From Thalassia testudinum (Eukaryota; Streptophyta; Magnoliopsida; Alismatales; Hydrocharitaceae): a stretch of DNA of 64,000 nt. The stretch is from positions 57,093,501 to 57,157,500 of the forward strand of contig JAZHRO010000012.1 of the NCBI GenBank assembly GCA_037157565.1. The letters are read 5' to 3'. The position numbers and the translations under genes were made by a program. Below are positions 45,401 to 56,931 of the stretch, in pieces; within the stretch, counting starts at the first letter, position 1; the number at the start of each line of letters is the position of its first letter. The notes under the pieces are model-generated. The model worked only from the letters and a program-made list of their open reading frames with translations, did not search any database and was not told where the DNA came from.

Positions 45401-47380
45401 CTATACCGCCCCCACCACCACCACCACAGAGATCAACACCATTAGCACACTTCCCAGAAGTGTTCCACCGGTCACAGAGCAACCCCTCCAACCTTGGCTG
45501 GAAGGGAGCCTATCAGGCAGGGAGCACTCCTCCCCATTGAAGATCACCTTGCTGGGGAACCCGTCCCTGCTCGAGACGTCGATCCCACGCGTCTTCTTCT
45601 TCGTGAACGAGATAACCGTCTGCATCTTTCCTGGATCCTTGGGATCCACCTCCTGATTCTCCCCCACCAGGTAGTTCCAACCAGGCAAACCCTTCATGAA
45701 GATGGTGTCATTCCCAATCAAGCTCCCATTGAAGGAGTACATGTCCTCGTACCCGTCGTACGCCTTGTCCATCACCACCGCCACGAACCAGTCGGGGATG
45801 GCGTCGGCCTCCCAATTGAACAGAGTGATCCTCGCGCTCCACCCGTCGCGGTAGTCCGTGTAAACGTGCCAGTTGATGCTCACGCCACAGAAGTCCCCGC
45901 AGGGAAGCGGGTCGGGGACGTTGTAGTGCTTGATGTCAGCCCACGCGAGGGCCTTCCTGGTCCGGTTCTCGAAAGGCTTCAGCAGCGCCTCCGGCGGGAG
46001 CAGCATTGCCGGAGCGCCGGTGCTGCAGGTCCTCTCGACCAACTTGTCGCACCCGCAGGCGCAGGTCTTGCACGGGACGACGGAGTCGTTGTAGAAGCCG
46101 GAGAAGGAGACGCAGCAGCGCGGGGGGCGGTGCTCGCGGGTGATGTTGCAGACGACCTGCCAGGAGGCGATGGCGGAGGTGGAGGTGGGGAGGACGCCGG
46201 CGGGGTCGGGGAAGAGCGAGGGGGCGATGCGGACGGGTGGGGAGCAGTTGTAGGCGGGGTTGAGGGCGGTGTCGGAGCCGGATATGTTCCAGCTCTGAGG
46301 TGGGGAGAGGTCGGTGCGGTTGAGGTGAGGGGGCATCTTCTTGACGTTGAGCTGGAAGGCGGAGGAGGAGCGGGAGGGGTCCATGACGCGCGGGAGGATG
46401 GTGCCGTTGCGGCAGCAGGAGGAGATCTGGCCGAGGTCGGAGTTGTTGAACATGGAGATGGGGAGGTCGACGATGGTGGGGGAGCGCTGGCAGTTGAGGA
46501 CGTTGGAGAAGTCGAAGTCCTTGTAGTACTGGCCCTGCTCGCCGAAGATGCACTCGGAGGGGTCGGAGAGGGTGGGGTGGGCCCCGCGCATGGACTCGAT
46601 GAACTCGCCCTGCATCCAGGTCCACCGGAGGCGCCAGCTGTCGAGGCGGCCGAGGGGGCTTAGGTTGTCGATGGTGACGAGGGCGAGGTAGTTGGCGTCG
46701 TAGGACTGGAGGACGTCGTAGGTGATTGAGAGGTCGCCGGGGGAGCGGGGGCGCTCCTGGTCGGAGATGGAGGAGTTGGGGCGGAAGGAAGGATCCCACA
46801 CGCAGCAGGTGTGGGTGGTGGTGCGGCTGGGGCTGGTGGGAGGGGAGCAGAGGAATCCCTGGTTGTCGACGGAGATGGAGGGGAGGGGAGGGGGGTTGTC
46901 GTCGTCGTCGAAGGAGCCGAAGAAGGTGCCGGTGATGTCGATGACGGCTTGGATTTGGGAGGTGTCTCCGGCGGTCTCGATGGCGGTCTTGAGGTCGGTG
47001 CTGGGGAAGCCGGAGAAGGAGGCGCCGGAGGAGCCGTTGATTACGTGGGGGAGGGGGGAGCCGTCGGTGAGGACGGAGTTGGAGATGGAAACGAGGACGG
47101 TGCGGTTGGGGAAGCCGATGTGGAGGGACCAGGAAGGGAAGGGGACGGAGTCGGTGTTGAGGATTGTGGCCTTGGATTCGAAGCGATTGGGCTGGTTCTG
47201 GGGTTCGTCCGGGAGGATGGGGTAGATGGGTTTGTGGGATTCGAGGCTGTAGGAAAGGAAGACGCCGATACAGGAGTCCTCCGCGGCGGGTCGGGGTGCG
47301 GATGCGGGAGTGGAGCTTTGCTGGAGGGTGAGGGTGGGAAGGAGGAGGAGGAAGAGCAAGCGGAAGAGGAGGGAAGCCAT
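45401..47380 (-). CDS. COBL7-like: COBRA-like protein, subgroup II (COBL7-like), 659 aa
   Basis: A single uninterrupted frame encodes a COBRA family protein. Such proteins are extracellular and GPI-anchored, and act in cellulose deposition and oriented cell growth. Visible: a signal peptide at about 1-19 (MASLLFRLLFLLLLPTLTL); an N-terminal extension at about 30-195, which marks the longer subgroup II; and the COBRA domain at about 215-425 (ITYDVLQSYDANYLALVTI, LRWTWMQGEF). The family motif CCVS is at 422-425, with a Cys-rich stretch at 437-452. A conserved C-terminal region follows (FENRTRKALAWADIKHYNV, GVSINWHVYTDY), then a hydrophobic GPI-signal tail at 638-657. Many N-glycosylation sequons are present. 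The frame is open 40 codons further upstream, but that stretch is Pro-rich and would bury the signal peptide, so Met at 47378-47380 is preferred. Length agrees with subgroup II (about 650-670). The exact orthologue (COBL7 versus COBL10/11) is not settled here. Confidence 0.93.
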   Translation of the reverse strand: MASLLFRLLFLLLLPTLTLQQSSTPASAPRPAAEDSCIGVFLSYSLESHKPIYPILPDEPQNQPNRFESKATILNTDSVPFPSWSLHIGFPNRTVLVSISNSVLTDGSPLPHVINGSSGASFSGFPSTDLKTAIETAGDTSQIQAVIDITGTFFGSFDDDDNPPPLPSISVDNQGFLCSPPTSPSRTTTHTCCVWDPSFRPNSSISDQERPRSPGDLSITYDVLQSYDANYLALVTIDNLSPLGRLDSWRLRWTWMQGEFIESMRGAHPTLSDPSECIFGEQGQYYKDFDFSNVLNCQRSPTIVDLPISMFNNSDLGQISSCCRNGTILPRVMDPSRSSSAFQLNVKKMPPHLNRTDLSPPQSWNISGSDTALNPAYNCSPPVRIAPSLFPDPAGVLPTSTSAIASWQVVCNITREHRPPRCCVSFSGFYNDSVVPCKTCACGCDKLVERTCSTGAPAMLLPPEALLKPFENRTRKALAWADIKHYNVPDPLPCGDFCGVSINWHVYTDYRDGWSARITLFNWEADAIPDWFVAVVMDKAYDGYEDMYSFNGSLIGNDTIFMKGLPGWNYLVGENQEVDPKDPGKMQTVISFTKKKTRGIDVSSRDGFPSKVIFNGEECSLPDRLPSSQGWRGCSVTGGTLLGSVLMVLISVVVVVGAV

Positions 47381-47597
47381 TGAGGGTGGTGGCGAAGGCG
47401 GCGGTGGTGTTTGAGGGAGGGGTAGAGGAGGTGATATAGGGGGAGGGAAAGAAGGAAAGCGCGTGAGTGGTAGGAGTACAGCAGAGTTTGGAGCAGACAC
47501 TCCCTAGTGCTTTCGTGTGGGACAGAGATTTTTGAATTTCCGGGGGGGTTGTTGGAAGGGAGAGGAGACCCTTTCTTGCGAAGGTACACGACGAGGG

Positions 47598-47600
<3 letters not shown>

Positions 47601-47630
<30 letters not shown>
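47601..47630 (-). repeat. (GA)n microsatellite in COBL 5' region
   Basis: Fifteen CT repeats on the plus strand, (GA)15 in the sense of the gene, 221 bases upstream of the start codon. GA repeats are frequent in plant 5' untranslated and promoter regions and can bind GAGA-type (BPC) factors. A role here is only an inference. Confidence 0.7.
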
Positions 47631-47633
<3 letters not shown>

Positions 47634-47699
47634 CCCTTCCTTTCACGGGTGGGAAAGGAAATTTGTTTTGTGTATTTTATTTCTTTTGAGATTAGGGGC

Positions 47700-50600
47700 G
47701 GCTGGTTGACTTACAGGCCTGTATATCATCATGTAGTAATTTATATCACAATATTAAAAATATCACTGTATTTTTAATCACAATATATATTTTTTGTTTG
47801 TAAAATATAAAAGATACTTAATTTATTTTGTGTATTTAAATAATTTATATTGATGTAAAATTATCTTTAAAAATATTATACATAAATATAAATTATAATA
47901 TATATTTTAGAATTATTGTGCATCAATGTATTTTTATTTAAAATTAAAAAAATATCAATGTATCCACTGTCTTATAAGGTGATTATTTTTTTAAGGTAAA
48001 ATTTACCGTGTAACCAAACTCATATTATTTTTTAAATTTTTTACATTAAATATCTATTATATTGTAGAGATCACGTTCATATATGTTGCAAAACTTGTCA
48101 CATTCTAACTCGTCACATCCTCACGTTTATGTACATTTTGGCCGTCGCAAAACGAGGTCGCAATTTGCAATTTTGATATTTACCTATTCGCCTCCGAAAG
48201 ATTTGTTCACGATGCATATGTGCTCCAGGACGATTTTAACCTCGTAATTAAGTATCGTATGAGTTGGTCTTGATTGCAGTTGGCTTGGCTCGGTTCTGCA
48301 GAGTTACTCCAGGATTGTTTTAGCCTCGTAGATCTTGGACAACATATGGGAGTTAGCCTTGATTAATGTTGGCTTGACATGCATTGTACGGTTGGTATGA
48401 CGATTTGGGTGCAATTAAAGTTACAAGATGAAAAGCAACAATAAAATAAAATAAAATAACTTGGGTTTTTATATGTACTCCTGCCTCATCTTATTCCGTC
48501 CTGCACCTCAAATTAGCAACTACGCACCATGGTCACCACCTTTCCTACCCCGAAAATGGAGCTCAACAATTCCAAGTGCATTGGCCTGAAAATTTGATAT
48601 ATATGCTTGATCAGATTTTTTAATAAAGAGTAACAGAAGGGCACTAGAGTGATTGCAAGAGCGCATTTACATCAATTTAAAAATTTTGAAGAATGTTCCT
48701 GTTACATCAAATATTTATAGAAGTATACATGTAAAATCCATTTTATGCTTTTGCTAGCTTTTATTCTGCATGTGTCATGTGAAGGAGATAATTGTGTGCT
48801 ATGAGAATATACAATGAGCCCACTCCCTCAATGTAGTTTGCTCCGTCATAATTAGATTCCGATGCTGTCATTCCACGAGAACAAGCAGATGTATGATCAT
48901 TATCGTTTGATTTTAATTTGATTGTGATTTTGACTTTTGAGAATTCAGATGAAAGGATAAAATTAGGAAAAAGATTTGCACACTCAAATCTCACGACCAA
49001 CTTGATGCCTCCCCTTATTTAAATTGAGCACACATCTGCTCTTTATTGTTGTCATTATCCGAAAAATAAATGATGAAGAATGTGGGTTTCAAATAAGGTG
49101 TAAAAAAAATCCTTGAAAACCCTTCACCCATAAAATTATATTTGAGTTTGTCCCGATGATAGGATGCGGCGAGTGATAACAAGAATTTTCCTTCAACATG
49201 AATATCCCATTTTATTTAAAATTGTCCAACATCTCTCCTATTCACGCATTTTATAAATGGTAAAGGAGGTGCAGGAGCCCTTGACGGCCAAAGAGTGGGA
49301 ATTATGGCCACAAGCTACGTAATCCAAGATGGAAGTGATGATAGAAAATATAGGTTTTCATACTTAAGATTTCATATTTCCATTAATCCATAATTGAATC
49401 GAGAAGAACGGGTAAATTGAAAGCTTATTTACGTAAGGGAATGACACTTCCAGGGATATCTAATTATTATACCTCTTACTTCGTACATGGTTGCATAGAG
49501 CGTTCCAGGGTTGTACGCGTCAAGTTTCCTTCAATTTGACTTGCGAGGCCTCTGATTGTCCACGTCATTTCTTACCGCTATTTTGCACGTCAATTTTATT
49601 TTATATTGGATGAGTATGTCCATGTCCGACATTGCCGTTCGGGGAGCGGAGCAGCCATGCCGTGCTCGGGATGCGGTCAGCCTTTTCCTATGGTCCTTTT
49701 CTTTTAAAACGAAAGCAAGAAAGGCCTCACAAATGGCACTAAATTACCATGGGTGCCACTAACTTTGAATTGGACAAAAGGGACCGTTTCTTGCCATGCG
49801 AGTTTGAGTTGGGGGATAAGTGCAGCTGATTTGATGAAGACAGTTGGGCGGGATTGTTTTGGCTTCTTGGTGGGACCCGCCCATCTTGGATGCAATATGT
49901 TTTTGGAAAGAAAAGGCAGCGGAAGGTAAGGGCACGCATTTGGAAATGACACAAAAAAATTGTGTCATATATTGCCGATATTTTTGTAGCTGATTTTCTT
50001 AGGTAAAGCATCCAACGAAAATGGTAATATTGGGTAAAATATACGATTCTTTTCAAGCACGTAGATTTTCAATGTAGCTAAACAAGTTGTAATTTTTCAA
50101 GTTAAAAATCATAACTTTTTTGGGTAAGAAAAAATTTAAATACCTAATACAGCATGTAGCACACGGTATATATATTTTTAAAGTATATAACACATCTATT
50201 TTTTCTTGATATTTTTACTTTGATAATTTTTTACAATTTCTTATTTTTTCCCTTGATATTTTTTCCTCTCATTTAGGTTCATATTTCACTTCATAGTATG
50301 CACCACATACACCTCCAAGGCACGTAACATATCCATTTCTCCTTGATATTTTTTTCTTCGATATTTTTTTAGAGTTTTATTTTTTTCCTTGATATTTTTT
50401 CCTTAATTTAGGTTCATATTTCACTTTTTATTGGAGTTTTATTTCCTTTAACGCTTTTCATTAGAGGTGGTTTGCCAAAAGAGGAGGTGGTCAGACAATA
50501 GGTAGAGGAGAAGTGAGATAGTGGGTGCTTTGTGTTGGACGGGTGTGTTAGTCGGAGAAGGGGAGGTAGTGTGCCAAAGGAAGAGGTGGTCGAGTGGATG

Positions 50601-51043
50601 AAGGAGGATGATGACTAACAGGAGGGGAGGCGATGGCTGCTATGTACTGTGTGTTGGATGAGGAGGCAAAGGAGGATGTGCTGGAGCAAGTGGTGTCGAA
50701 AAAGGAGGAGCAGGAGGAGAGCGGAGGTGTGTCGCCGATACCAATATGCTATGAGGGTGTGTTGTGTGTGAGGGTTGGGTGGGTGCAAATCACATGAAAG
50801 GGAAAGGGAGTTATATACTAATTACGAGCGTGGATTAAAGGCTTGTATATACTATTACTTGAGTATTAATGATCATAGGTAGTAAATGATAGGGGAGTAA
50901 AAGAGATATATTCCACATTAATCTAAGTGATTTTTAGAATATAAGTATTATTGAATACTTAAAAAAAAATGGAGACATGGCATCGAAAGGTTATGAGACT
51001 TGACCTACTGTATCATATGACTATTATAACTTCATAAATAAAA
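47700..51043. other. intergenic DNA
   Basis: AT-rich, with no gene or bounded element recognised. An imperfect direct duplication of about 150 bp lies at about 50140-50300 and 50305-50440; both parts have CTTGATATTTTT and TTTAGGTTCATATTTCACTT. 50460-50800 is GGAGG-rich on the plus strand. Confidence 0.5.
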
Positions 51044-52402
51044 GTTATTATCAAGGGAGGATTCCTTCAACCCTCAAAGAATTTGGAGATGGAGGGAACG
51101 TCGCATAGCTATAAGGCATTTGTCGCTGAAGAGGATATGGTCGAGCCTCCTCTGTGATGGGAAGGCTCGACCTAATCACACTCAAATAAGCATAAGGGAG
51201 GCACAAGAGGTGTGGTAACTCAATTCCACCGTAAGGGGTGTATGTTTGGGGAGAAGATGATACTCCCTATTATGCACTATAGTTTATGAGATTACAGGAT
51301 TTCTCTCCCTTTCAGTCCCTTCCCTTGGGGGCCTCTCTCTCCATTTATAATATGGAAAGACCTCTAGCGTCCTTCCTGTTAGACGGCATGCCTACTGTCA
51401 GGAAGTAGGTAGTCACTTTCATCTTGTCGTATCTTTGGTCTTGACTGCTCCGAATCTTTTGGAAGATTGGAAGAATCCCGGTTTGGGTCCGACTTGTCGT
51501 AGGTGGGACGGGTGATATCGGTTCCGCCTTCTTACCTTGTAATCGGGTAGTTGGATCCTCTGCTAGGTCGCATGCAGAGTTTTGGGTCCGAGGGCGATTT
51601 TTGCCCCTCATCATATGCTCCCACTCTCTAGCTAGTGTGAGCTACTGAAAGAGTAGTGAGGATGCCCAAACTACGCGATGGATGATGCCCTCAAATGTTT
51701 TGCCAGTTGAGATGAAGAAAGGAGAATATTTGTAATGGAGGAGTTGGGTGGTCTTCCCTTATTTCCTGCCGCTTGCAAGAGGTCCGAGGGGGGGGGGGGG
51801 CAGCATATGAGCCCGCGTTCGTGCCAGCCTTAAGAGGCAGTACTTCATCGAGTCTAGGGCAAATGAGCCTTAACTCACACTGTCCTTAGGAGGCGGCACT
51901 TGATCGAGCCCAAGGCAAATGAACCCTAGCTCATGCCCACCGTAGGAGATGACGTTAGTTAAGCCTAGGATGAATGAGTCTTAGGTTGTGCTAGCCTTAG
52001 GAGGCGACACTTCATCGAGCCTAGGGCATATTAGCCCTAGCTCACGTCGCTTTAGGAGGCGGCGCTTCATCAAGCCTGGGACGAATGATCCCTAGCTTAT
52101 TCCGGCTTTAGGAGGCGGCTTTAGTTGAGCCTAGGGCGAACGAACCCTAGCTCATGTTGACCTTAGGTGATGGTATTTCATCGAGCTTGGGGCGAATGAG
52201 CCCTAGTTCACGCCGGCCTTAGGAGGTAGCATTAGTTCAACCTGGGGCGAATAAGCCCTAGCTCATGCTGGCCTTAGGAGGTGGTAGGCGACGTTTGTTG
52301 AACTTGGAGCGAACAAGCCCTAGCTTGTGCCGGCCTTAGAAGGTGGCACTTCATTGAGCTTGGGGTGAATGAGCCCTAGCTTATGCCAGCCTTAGGAGGT
52401 GA
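51044..52402 (-). mobile_element. Element D2 fragment: LTR plus interior
   Basis: 51044-51610 is an LTR matching those of D1. The right edge CCCCTCATCATATGCTCCCA and the first interior bases also match D1 at 8024-8043. A long G run lies at about 51788-51800. The interior then becomes a tandem array and is cut at 52402 by copia element E. Confidence 0.75.
51828..52402. repeat. D2 tandem array, period about 56 bp
   Basis: At least ten imperfect units of the form CCTTAGGAGGCGGCACTTCA, then TCGAGCCTAGGGCGAATGAG and CCCTAGCTCATGCCG. The vocabulary (CCTTA-GAGG-GGCACTT-TCGA) matches the short D1 array at 8224-8392. The clearest D1 array (12140-12790) has a longer period and a different second half. 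Confidence 0.85.
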
Positions 52403-55400
52403 TGTAAGCACCTTTGTTTTGATGCACTAAAATTATGTTTATTGCTAGACTAACATTTCAAGAATCTCTCGGATTAAAGTATCTTTTAAGCCAAGTGCAG
52501 ATAGTTGCTGATGTATTTTTGTATATTTATTTGAGTCTAGGACATTATTGTAAGAAACCTCAAATAAAATTCAAAAATGGATTTTCGCATATCTTTTCAA
52601 AGCCAAGTTTTTAGGAATATTGATCGACCAAATTAGTTATTTGATCGACCAAAATACTTTGATTGAACAACCAACTTCATTAACCGATCAAATCAGCCCA
52701 TTTTAGGAAGTTGATAAATATCCTTTTGATCGACCAACCAAGTAAATTGACTGATTAATTAGTGATCGACCAACCACCTTAATTGATCGACTAAATTACC
52801 TTTTGATCGACCAATTTAATTTCATATTCAGGCAAAACTTTTAATATAAATAGAGGTCGTACACAGCCCATCTAAATAGAACTTTAAAAAGAGAAATACC
52901 TTTCAAGAAAGTAGAGCTTCTCGTGCTTATTTCAAAAGCCTCTGCGCCCCATTCTTCACATTCTTCAAAAGCACGACGCTTCTAACCTCTGAGAAAAGTT
53001 CGGTTTGATCTTTTATTAAGGATCTATAGAAGTTATTTCTGTTATTCTATCTTGTTGCTTTGATTTACGGATCCCAAGATTGTTGGGAAGATTCATGGTT
53101 GTTGTTTTTACTTCTCTTCAGGATAAAAAGCGTTACGACCCGATTCCCAGATCCCTATAGGACACGAGACCGGCTCGCCTCGACTAATCCCAGGACCCAG
53201 TCATCCAGCAAGAAATAACCAAAAGTAGGAAGGTAAACCACATTTACATATGCAATATAACTAAGCAGAAAAAACGTACAAAGGAGTAAAGGAAAGTAAA
53301 TATGTTGTCTCAGTACATACCACCACAATAACAAAAACAACGGAAAACGGAAGTAAATAGTAGAGTCAAATAGTAACTAAAGGTCTAATACTTACTACAA
53401 CAGTAAAGGAACAAAAAGGAAGTGCTGAAAAACTACGGCTGGACTCGACTGGGCCCAACACCCTCGGTAGCCAGAAGCTCGGGCTGCTTAACTCCTGGTC
53501 CTGAACAGTATTATGAAAAGACAGAGTCAGCGAACGCTGAGTAGAGTGGTATCTATATTATCTAAAAATGGTAAAAACAATAGGTTTAATTCTCATTTCT
53601 ATTTATCTATTTTATATGTATTTCCGTTTCACCCATTTCTCCCAAACATCCAGATATTCTTGATCTTGTATGTTTCTCGTGGGAATGATCTTGATTGCAA
53701 TCTTTTCCATAAAGTAGAAGGTACACGTGGTGCTCTCTTGGTCGGGAGAGTCTCCCGTGGTAGTCTTACACCCAGTAAATCACCCCGAGGTCACTGTCAA
53801 GACGTAGCGGTGTCTATGGCACGCGTGATAAGCGTATGGGTAGCTACCCCGCACTGACACGCGGTCAGTCATTTCCGCTAGCAGGTATGCTCAAAGTACA
53901 GCACAGAATAGTATAGGGCCTTGCCCTCTCAGAAACAGGGGTCTCGCCCCTCAGAACCAAACAGAGGTCTCGCCCCTCCACAGTCCGCGCACTCTCGTCT
54001 GGCTACCCTGGTTTGCCCAGAGGGCCTAACAAGTCGGTGTAGGGTGGCTAGCTGAACCTCGGACCCCGTGGGGTGGTTAGCTCTCTGCCTACACTAGTAG
54101 CTCGCCTCAGTACCGCGTACATGAGAGCCAATAGGAGTCAGTGTAGAGTGGCCAATCCTAACCCCAGGTCTCAACCCAAGGGAGGCTAGCTCCACTCTAC
54201 ACAGAAAAGGGACTGTTGCTCTCCTTGGTACCACGTACTCAAAGGCCAGCACACTTCCCGTCTACATTCTAGGGTTCCATCTATCCACAGGAGTTCTACT
54301 CCTAATTCCCCGTAGGGTTCATGCTCACGTTCACCTTATTTATTTCGATCCAGATTTCACCATTCACAATTTATCTCTCATGCATATACAGGCAGTTCGG
54401 GTTTCCATAATTCGATACATGCAACTGGTAATGTCATAGGCAATTGTTCATTAATTACAGGTAGTTCATATTCTAACAGGCAACTCATAATTTTACTACA
54501 GGAAATTGCTAGCAGTTTATCTCAATCATGCATGCAAGTACATTATACAGCACAAACAGTTTATTCATTTCTCTATCCTAGGGTTTTATTTGGCTATTTC
54601 CACAAGCACATTCTTATTTAAATATTATTAACAGAAATAACCACTCTACCAGGCAACACGGGAGTAATGGGGGCTCGAACCGTAGACCTAGGCGTCTTTG
54701 CGAGTCCCAAACATGCAATAGGCTAAAACCTTATACCAGGGAATACATCACAAAAGGAGAGTTCAGAACAGTGTACAACGGACTTTAGTATGTAGAGAAA
54801 CTCGCGAGGAAAATACAGGTATTTTGTTTGCGTAAAACGGATCCTGATCGGACCCCAAACGGGTCAAAAATGTGCCTACTGTTCAAAATCAGACATCTGG
54901 GGACACTCCCAGATGTCTTAAAAGGTGCCAGATCTTTACCTTAAGTCTCTGCGGTATCCTCAGACGTCCAGGCCTTCTCTGCGATAGTCTGAAGGCAATT
55001 TCAGACATCGGACAATGCCTCCAGTCGTCTAGACGCACCTCCGAATGTCTGGTGATATGCTCAGACATCTAAAAGCGTGTGGGAAAGAGTTCCACGCTCC
55101 TTCCCAAGGCTGCACCTACATACGACGTCGCAGGCGCGGTCAGCCGACATATATTCCTGTGCTGCGATATGCATGGCATAGGGAGATACGTACCTTTACG
55201 ATAAATGAGCTTTCAGACGTTTGGCCTTAGCTCCAGACGTCCAGCTACCCCGTCAGTCGTCTGGACTCCACTCTAGACGTCTGATATTGGAAAAGTTTCA
55301 GTATCAAGAACTCTTTTCAGTGCTCTCCACTTGCTCTGCCTCGCGCCACCGCAGCTCCAGCCGCTGCAGAGGGCCGGGAGGCCACCTCCCCGAGCTCTCT

Positions 55401-56064
55401 CCTCCTCCCGCACGCGATCGTGGCGGCCGTGCGAGCTCCACCGAGCTTCCACTGAAGCTCCTCTGACCTCGACCTCCTCCTCCCGCTCTCTCCTCCGCTC
55501 GCCCCCTCTCGCACTCCCTCGCACAGCACTGAAGGAGGTGGTGGTGGCTGGTGTGTGGAGTGGAGTGGAGATAGGAGGGGGTGGCTTATATAGAAGGCGT
55601 GGGAGGTTAGGGTTTGGGGAAGAAAAGGAAGGGAGGTAGGAGAAGAGGGTCTTGGGCGCTGCCCGCTCGTAGAGCGCAGTGTGCGTACAAAAATTTTATT
55701 TTCAAACGTTCGGGAAAGGGTCCAGACATCTGGACAGACATTTGACTGAGACTCCAGAAGTCTTAAAATTCTAAAAGTGTGACGGGTCTTTACAAAAAGA
55801 GAAGTGGTTGTAAGAGGTTGTGCCACCCTTGTTCAAGTGGTACGGTTAGTGGATTGACTAGCTTGGACTAATTAGAAAAATCCTAAGCTAGGAGGCTTAG
55901 GTAGTGGTTTTCACCCAGTTTGGGTTTCCACTATAAATCAGGTGTACTCTGTGCTTGAATCTCTTGTGATTTATTTTTTGATCTGTGTATATATTTTTTA
56001 AGGTGATATTATTCACCCCTTCCTTTTAGTATACGTTGCGATCCATGGGATATCCTCCTACTCA
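52403..56064 (+). mobile_element. 5' LTR of copia element E, split by solo LTR A3
   Basis: Starts TGTAAGCACC at 52403. The left part ends at 53130, and after A3 the right part runs 55800-56064, ending ACTCA three bases before the primer site. The rejoined LTR is about 0.99 kb. It carries several TTGATCGACCAA-like motifs (52620-52815). Its left flank is the D2 tandem array, so E inserted in D2. Confidence 0.75.
53131..55794 (-). mobile_element. Solo LTR A3 (family A), 2664 bp
   Basis: The left edge CGTTACGACCCG (first base mutated from T) and the right edge GGTCTTTACA match A1 and A2. Both flanks are AAAAG (53126-53130 and 55795-55799), a 5-bp target duplication. On the minus (sense) strand TATATAAG lies at 55592-55585, about 200 bases into the LTR, so most of the 2.66 kb would be transcribed R/U5. 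GACGTC-type motifs cluster at 54890-55290. No protein frame is recognised. Confidence 0.9.
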
Positions 56065-56066
56065 TT

Positions 56067-56079
56067 TGGTATCAGAGCC
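56067..56079 (+). other. element E primer-binding site (tRNA-iMet)
   Basis: TGGTATCAGAGCC, complementary to the 3' end of plant initiator tRNA-Met and typical of Ty1/copia elements. It sits two bases after the LTR end and shows plus orientation. Confidence 0.9.
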
Positions 56080-56094
56080 TGCGTTGTCTAGGAG

Positions 56095-56760
56095 ATGTCA
56101 AAGTCAAATGCTAACACATATGCTGAGGGTCAATCGGCAATTCGACCTCTATTTAATGGAACGAACTTCGGCTATTGAAAGACCAGGATGCAGATCTTCC
56201 TAGAGTCAATGGATTACGAGGTATGGGATGTCATCACCTCAAAATACACACACCCAGGGATCAGGGACGACATTGCAATCACTCCAGACCAAAAGAAGAT
56301 GGCTACACATAGCACGAACACCATGAACGCCATATTTTGTGATCTCTCTAGAACAGAATTTAATAGTCTCTGCGTGCAAAACCGTACATGAGATTTTGAG
56401 CATTCTCGAAGTTACCCACGAGGGAACTTCAAAGGTAAAAGAAACATCAGTAAACCTACTAACCCATAACTATGAGCTTTTCAGGATGAAGAAAGAGGAG
56501 TCGATAAAGGAGATGTTCACAAGATTCATGGACATCATAAACTCTTTGCGGAATCTTGATCAAGACATCAAGAAAGAAGCCCTTGTCAAAAAAATCCTTT
56601 GCTCACTCACCAACAACTGGGAAACCAAGACTACCGCCATTCAAGAGTCAAAAGATTTGTCCACCCTTTAACTAGACAATCTTATTGGAAATCTAATGGC
56701 GTATGAGGTTCAACTCAACACATGAGGGATTAAGAAGGAGAAGGATACCTCACCAAAACT
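56095..56760 (+). pseudogene. copia-type gag (UBN2 family) of element E
   Basis: Starts MSKSNANTYAEG 16 bases after the primer site. The frame contains RPLFNGTNFGY, then a stop where Trp is usual, followed by KTRMQIFLESMDYEVWDVI. Near 56380 the frame shifts by one, and the homology continues (ILEVTHEGTSKVKETSVNLL, EMFTRFMDIINSLRNL, LVKKILCSL). A stop follows DLSTL at 56669, after which homology goes on (DNLIGNLMAYEVQ). This is the UBN2-type Gag of Ty1/copia elements. Dead: two stops and a frameshift. Pol is absent because element F interrupts the interior at about 56932. Confidence 0.85.
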
Positions 56761-56931
56761 GAACTCACCTACACATAACCCAACCTGATAACACTGCATC
56801 TGAGGGTGATAATTCTTTTAAATAGGGCCCATCTTAAGAATAAAAGGCACAGATAACACAACATAAGTAGAATGGGAGCATTGCATGCATCATATGTCAA
56901 GATTGCTGATAAAATAGTATTAATGGCCATT

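Noticed and set aside
45494..46663. 389-codon open frame on the plus strand across the COBL gene
   Set aside because: It is antisense to the COBL coding sequence. Its Gly/Val/Glu-rich composition arises from high GC at third positions of COBL, and it has no domain.
45936..46799. 287-codon minus-strand frame overlapping COBL in another frame
   Set aside because: A Pro/Arg/His-rich shadow of the COBL frame; the COBL frame has all family motifs.
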